This document shows, in pieces, positions 33,050-35,000 of a DNA stretch of 35,000 nucleotides. The position numbers and the translations under genes are program-made. Numbering within the stretch: the first letter of the stretch is position 1; the number at the start of each line of letters is the position of its first letter. A model generated the notes under the pieces. The model had not been told where the DNA came from and ran no database searches. It worked only from the letters and a program-made list of their open reading frames with translations. The stretch is from CAZQRW01 sp964596115 (GTDB taxonomy: Bacteria; Hydrothermota; UBA3072; B12-G15), in assembly GCA_964596115.1 (NCBI GenBank), contig CAZQRW010000017.1:1-35000 (forward strand). The letters run 5' to 3'.

Positions 33050-34950
33050 GATTTGTTAAGGTCGCAGTTCCCATTAAATATTACGATACATTCACATATA
33101 GGGTTCCAGAAAATATGGAAATAAAAAAAGGAAGTGTTGTCAGGGTTTCTTTCAGGAACTTGCATCCTATTGGCGTTGTTGTAGGAGAGGCAGAAGAATT
33201 CAGAAATGCAAAGACAATAGCAGAAAAAATTCTTGACCTACCGGAACAATTGTTCAAACTCGGGGAATGGCTCAGCAGTTATTACCTCTCTCCACCTGGA
33301 GAGGTTTTTAGTGCAATTTTGCCCCCCCTGTTAAAAAGGGTAGAGGAGCCCTTTCATTCAAAATCAACAAAATTTAAAATTTCTTTGAATAAGGAACAGA
33401 AAAATGCAGTAGAACTTATTAGTCCCTATATAGAGAACAAATCACACCGAGTTTTCTTATTGTTTGGTGTTACAGGGAGTGGGAAAACAGAGATTTACCT
33501 TCATCTTATGAAACACGCCATTTCAATGGGAAAGTCTGTTCTTTATCTTTTACCCGAGATAGGAATGGTGCCACAGTCCCTGGAAAGGGTAAGGGAAAGA
33601 CTTGGTGTGGGTGATGAATACCATAGTAAGGTTACACCTGGTGGGAGATATTCTGTATGGATGAATAGCCTTGAAGGAAGGGTTCGGGTGGCTGTAGGCG
33701 CAAGGATGGGTGTATTTCTTCCAATGAAGAATCTTGGCCTTATTGTAATAGATGAAGAACATGATTCATCCTATAGACAGACAGAAAAAGAACCAAGGTA
33801 TTCTGCAAGGGATACAGCTGTAATGAGGGCAATGATGGAGAATATACCTATTATTCTTGGCAGTGCAACGCCATCAATAGAATCATTCTATAATGGGAAA
33901 ATTGGAAAGTATGAAATTATAAGGCTTAAAAATAGGGTTGCAGATATGAAGTTACCCTCTGTAAATGTAGTGGGCTTAAAGGGTAAAAAAATTCTTTCAG
34001 ACGAGTTGAAGGAAAGGATAGAAAAGGTTTCAAAAAAAGGTAAGGTAATCATCTACTTGAATAGAAGGGGATACTCACCCTTTATTTTTTGCGAAAATTG
34101 TCATTATATTGCAAAATGCCCATATTGTGATATTCCGCTTACCTATCATAGGAAGGAAGGTGTTTTTCTCTGTCACCATTGTGGTTACAGGGTCAAGAGT
34201 TTCAACAAGTGTCCCAAATGTGGAGGTTCCCTTACATTGAGTAGCATTGGAACGGAAAGAGTTGAAGAGGAGTTAAGGGAGACATATGGTAGTGCCATAA
34301 CAAGGATGGATAGGGATGCATTAAAAAAAAGACAGGAACACGAGAAGGTATATCTGGGGCTCAGGGATGGAGAAATAAGAGTTCTTGTTGGCACACAGAT
34401 GGTCACAAAGGGATTTGATTTCCCTGACGTTAAATTAGTCGTAGTGCTTAAGGCAGATAATATCCTCAATTTTCCTGATTTCAGGGCATCAGAGAGGACA
34501 TTTCAGACCCTTTCACAGGTGGCAGGAAGGGCTGGAAGGGGTGAGAAGGGGGAGGCATTGATCCAGACAAATTTGCCCGAGCACTATGCAATAAAATTTG
34601 CTTCAAGGCATGATTATGAGGGTTTTTTTGACAAAGAGATAGAGTTTAGAAAGAGGGCAGGATATCCACCCTTTTATAGGCTTGGAAGGATAGTCCTCTC
34701 ATCTTCGGAAATAAGAATGGTCCAGAAAAAGGCAGAGCAGATAGAAAAGGAATTGAGAAAATACAGGGATATTCAGGTTCTAGGCCCATCTATCTGCCCT
34801 ATAAAGAGGGTGAGGGGAAGATACAGGTATCATATACTCCTGAAATCAAAAAAAATAGGGAGTATCCAGAGGGCGCTTCTCCCCATCCTGAAAACAAAAG
34901 GGGATAAGGTCAGAACCAGCATAGAGATAGACCCACTTGATATGATGTAA
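33046..34950 (+). CDS. priA: Primosomal replication helicase PriA
   Basis: 634 aa, shorter than the roughly 730 aa of E. coli PriA mainly because of short N-terminal parts. It shows a DNA-binding start (VAVPIKYYDTFTYRVPE), Walker A GVTGSGKTE (141-149), DEEH box (236-239), GSATPS, the zinc region of four CxxC pairs (about 349-395), and late helicase motifs LVGTQMVTKGFDFPDV and QVAGRAGRGEKGE. It restarts collapsed replication forks. It begins in an ATGA overlap with the barrel protein and is the last complete gene; only 50 bases follow, in which I see nothing. Confidence 0.96.
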   Translation: MRFVKVAVPIKYYDTFTYRVPENMEIKKGSVVRVSFRNLHPIGVVVGEAEEFRNAKTIAEKILDLPEQLFKLGEWLSSYYLSPPGEVFSAILPPLLKRVEEPFHSKSTKFKISLNKEQKNAVELISPYIENKSHRVFLLFGVTGSGKTEIYLHLMKHAISMGKSVLYLLPEIGMVPQSLERVRERLGVGDEYHSKVTPGGRYSVWMNSLEGRVRVAVGARMGVFLPMKNLGLIVIDEEHDSSYRQTEKEPRYSARDTAVMRAMMENIPIILGSATPSIESFYNGKIGKYEIIRLKNRVADMKLPSVNVVGLKGKKILSDELKERIEKVSKKGKVIIYLNRRGYSPFIFCENCHYIAKCPYCDIPLTYHRKEGVFLCHHCGYRVKSFNKCPKCGGSLTLSSIGTERVEEELRETYGSAITRMDRDALKKRQEHEKVYLGLRDGEIRVLVGTQMVTKGFDFPDVKLVVVLKADNILNFPDFRASERTFQTLSQVAGRAGRGEKGEALIQTNLPEHYAIKFASRHDYEGFFDKEIEFRKRAGYPPFYRLGRIVLSSSEIRMVQKKAEQIEKELRKYRDIQVLGPSICPIKRVRGRYRYHILLKSKKIGSIQRALLPILKTKGDKVRTSIEIDPLDMM

Positions 34951-35000
34951 AATTTTTTAGATTTAGTTATTCTCCCCCGCCTCCAATGCAGTCATTCTGA

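Noticed and set aside
1..35000. CRISPR arrays, tRNA, rRNA and insertion sequences
   Set aside because: I saw no regularly spaced repeats, cloverleaf sequences, rRNA segments or transposase genes in the window.

Overview
The window reads as an AT-rich, didermic bacterium of an uncultured type, probably from a metagenome. An outer membrane is implied by several beta-barrel proteins. A C25 (gingipain-like) protease carries a C-terminal domain of the type IX secretion type A kind, which points to the FCB group or a related candidate lineage such as WOR-3. The lineage is an inference from gene style only. Two runs of exactly 100 Ns (10433-10532 and 28075-28174) are each flanked by an identical 55-base copy, so they look like unmerged contig overlaps and not true gaps.

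Region 1 (1-12525) is accessory. A plus-strand operon encodes two related secreted alpha/beta hydrolases, an outer-membrane porin, a glycerate 2-kinase and a GntP-family permease. After a terminator comes a two-component pair: a large sensor kinase with a lipobox, and an NtrC-like regulator whose ATPase core is degenerate. Facing it on the minus strand are an unknown 110-aa protein, a secreted C69-family peptidase and the C-terminal remnant of a porin. Both operons start from promoters with the same 44-base block, TTGACA included, present as inward-facing copies at 25-68 and 12482-12525. I read the region as one co-regulated uptake unit for an esterified or peptidic organic acid, with glycerate the best guess; this is inference.

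Region 2 (12677-22660) is one tightly packed housekeeping operon: yceD-rpmF-plsX-fabD-fabG-acpP-fabF-etfB-etfA-gyrA-small ORF-purE. It starts at a strong promoter that appears to give a leaderless mRNA and ends at a bidirectional terminator. fabH and an enoyl-ACP reductase are absent from the cluster. An electron-transfer flavoprotein with a ferredoxin-like domain sits where they might be expected.

Region 3 (22658-27690, minus strand) is a single 1651-aa secreted C25 protease with several accessory domains. Region 4 (27690-28243) is an unusual purine/pyrimidine-skewed intergenic stretch ending in a consensus promoter. Region 5 (28197-34950) is a second overlapping operon: a lone hypB-like GTPase, an aldehyde dehydrogenase, an outer-membrane protein, a Nudix hydrolase, a helix-hairpin-helix plus beta-barrel protein, and priA. 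Most recognisable promoters in the window use a 16-base spacer.
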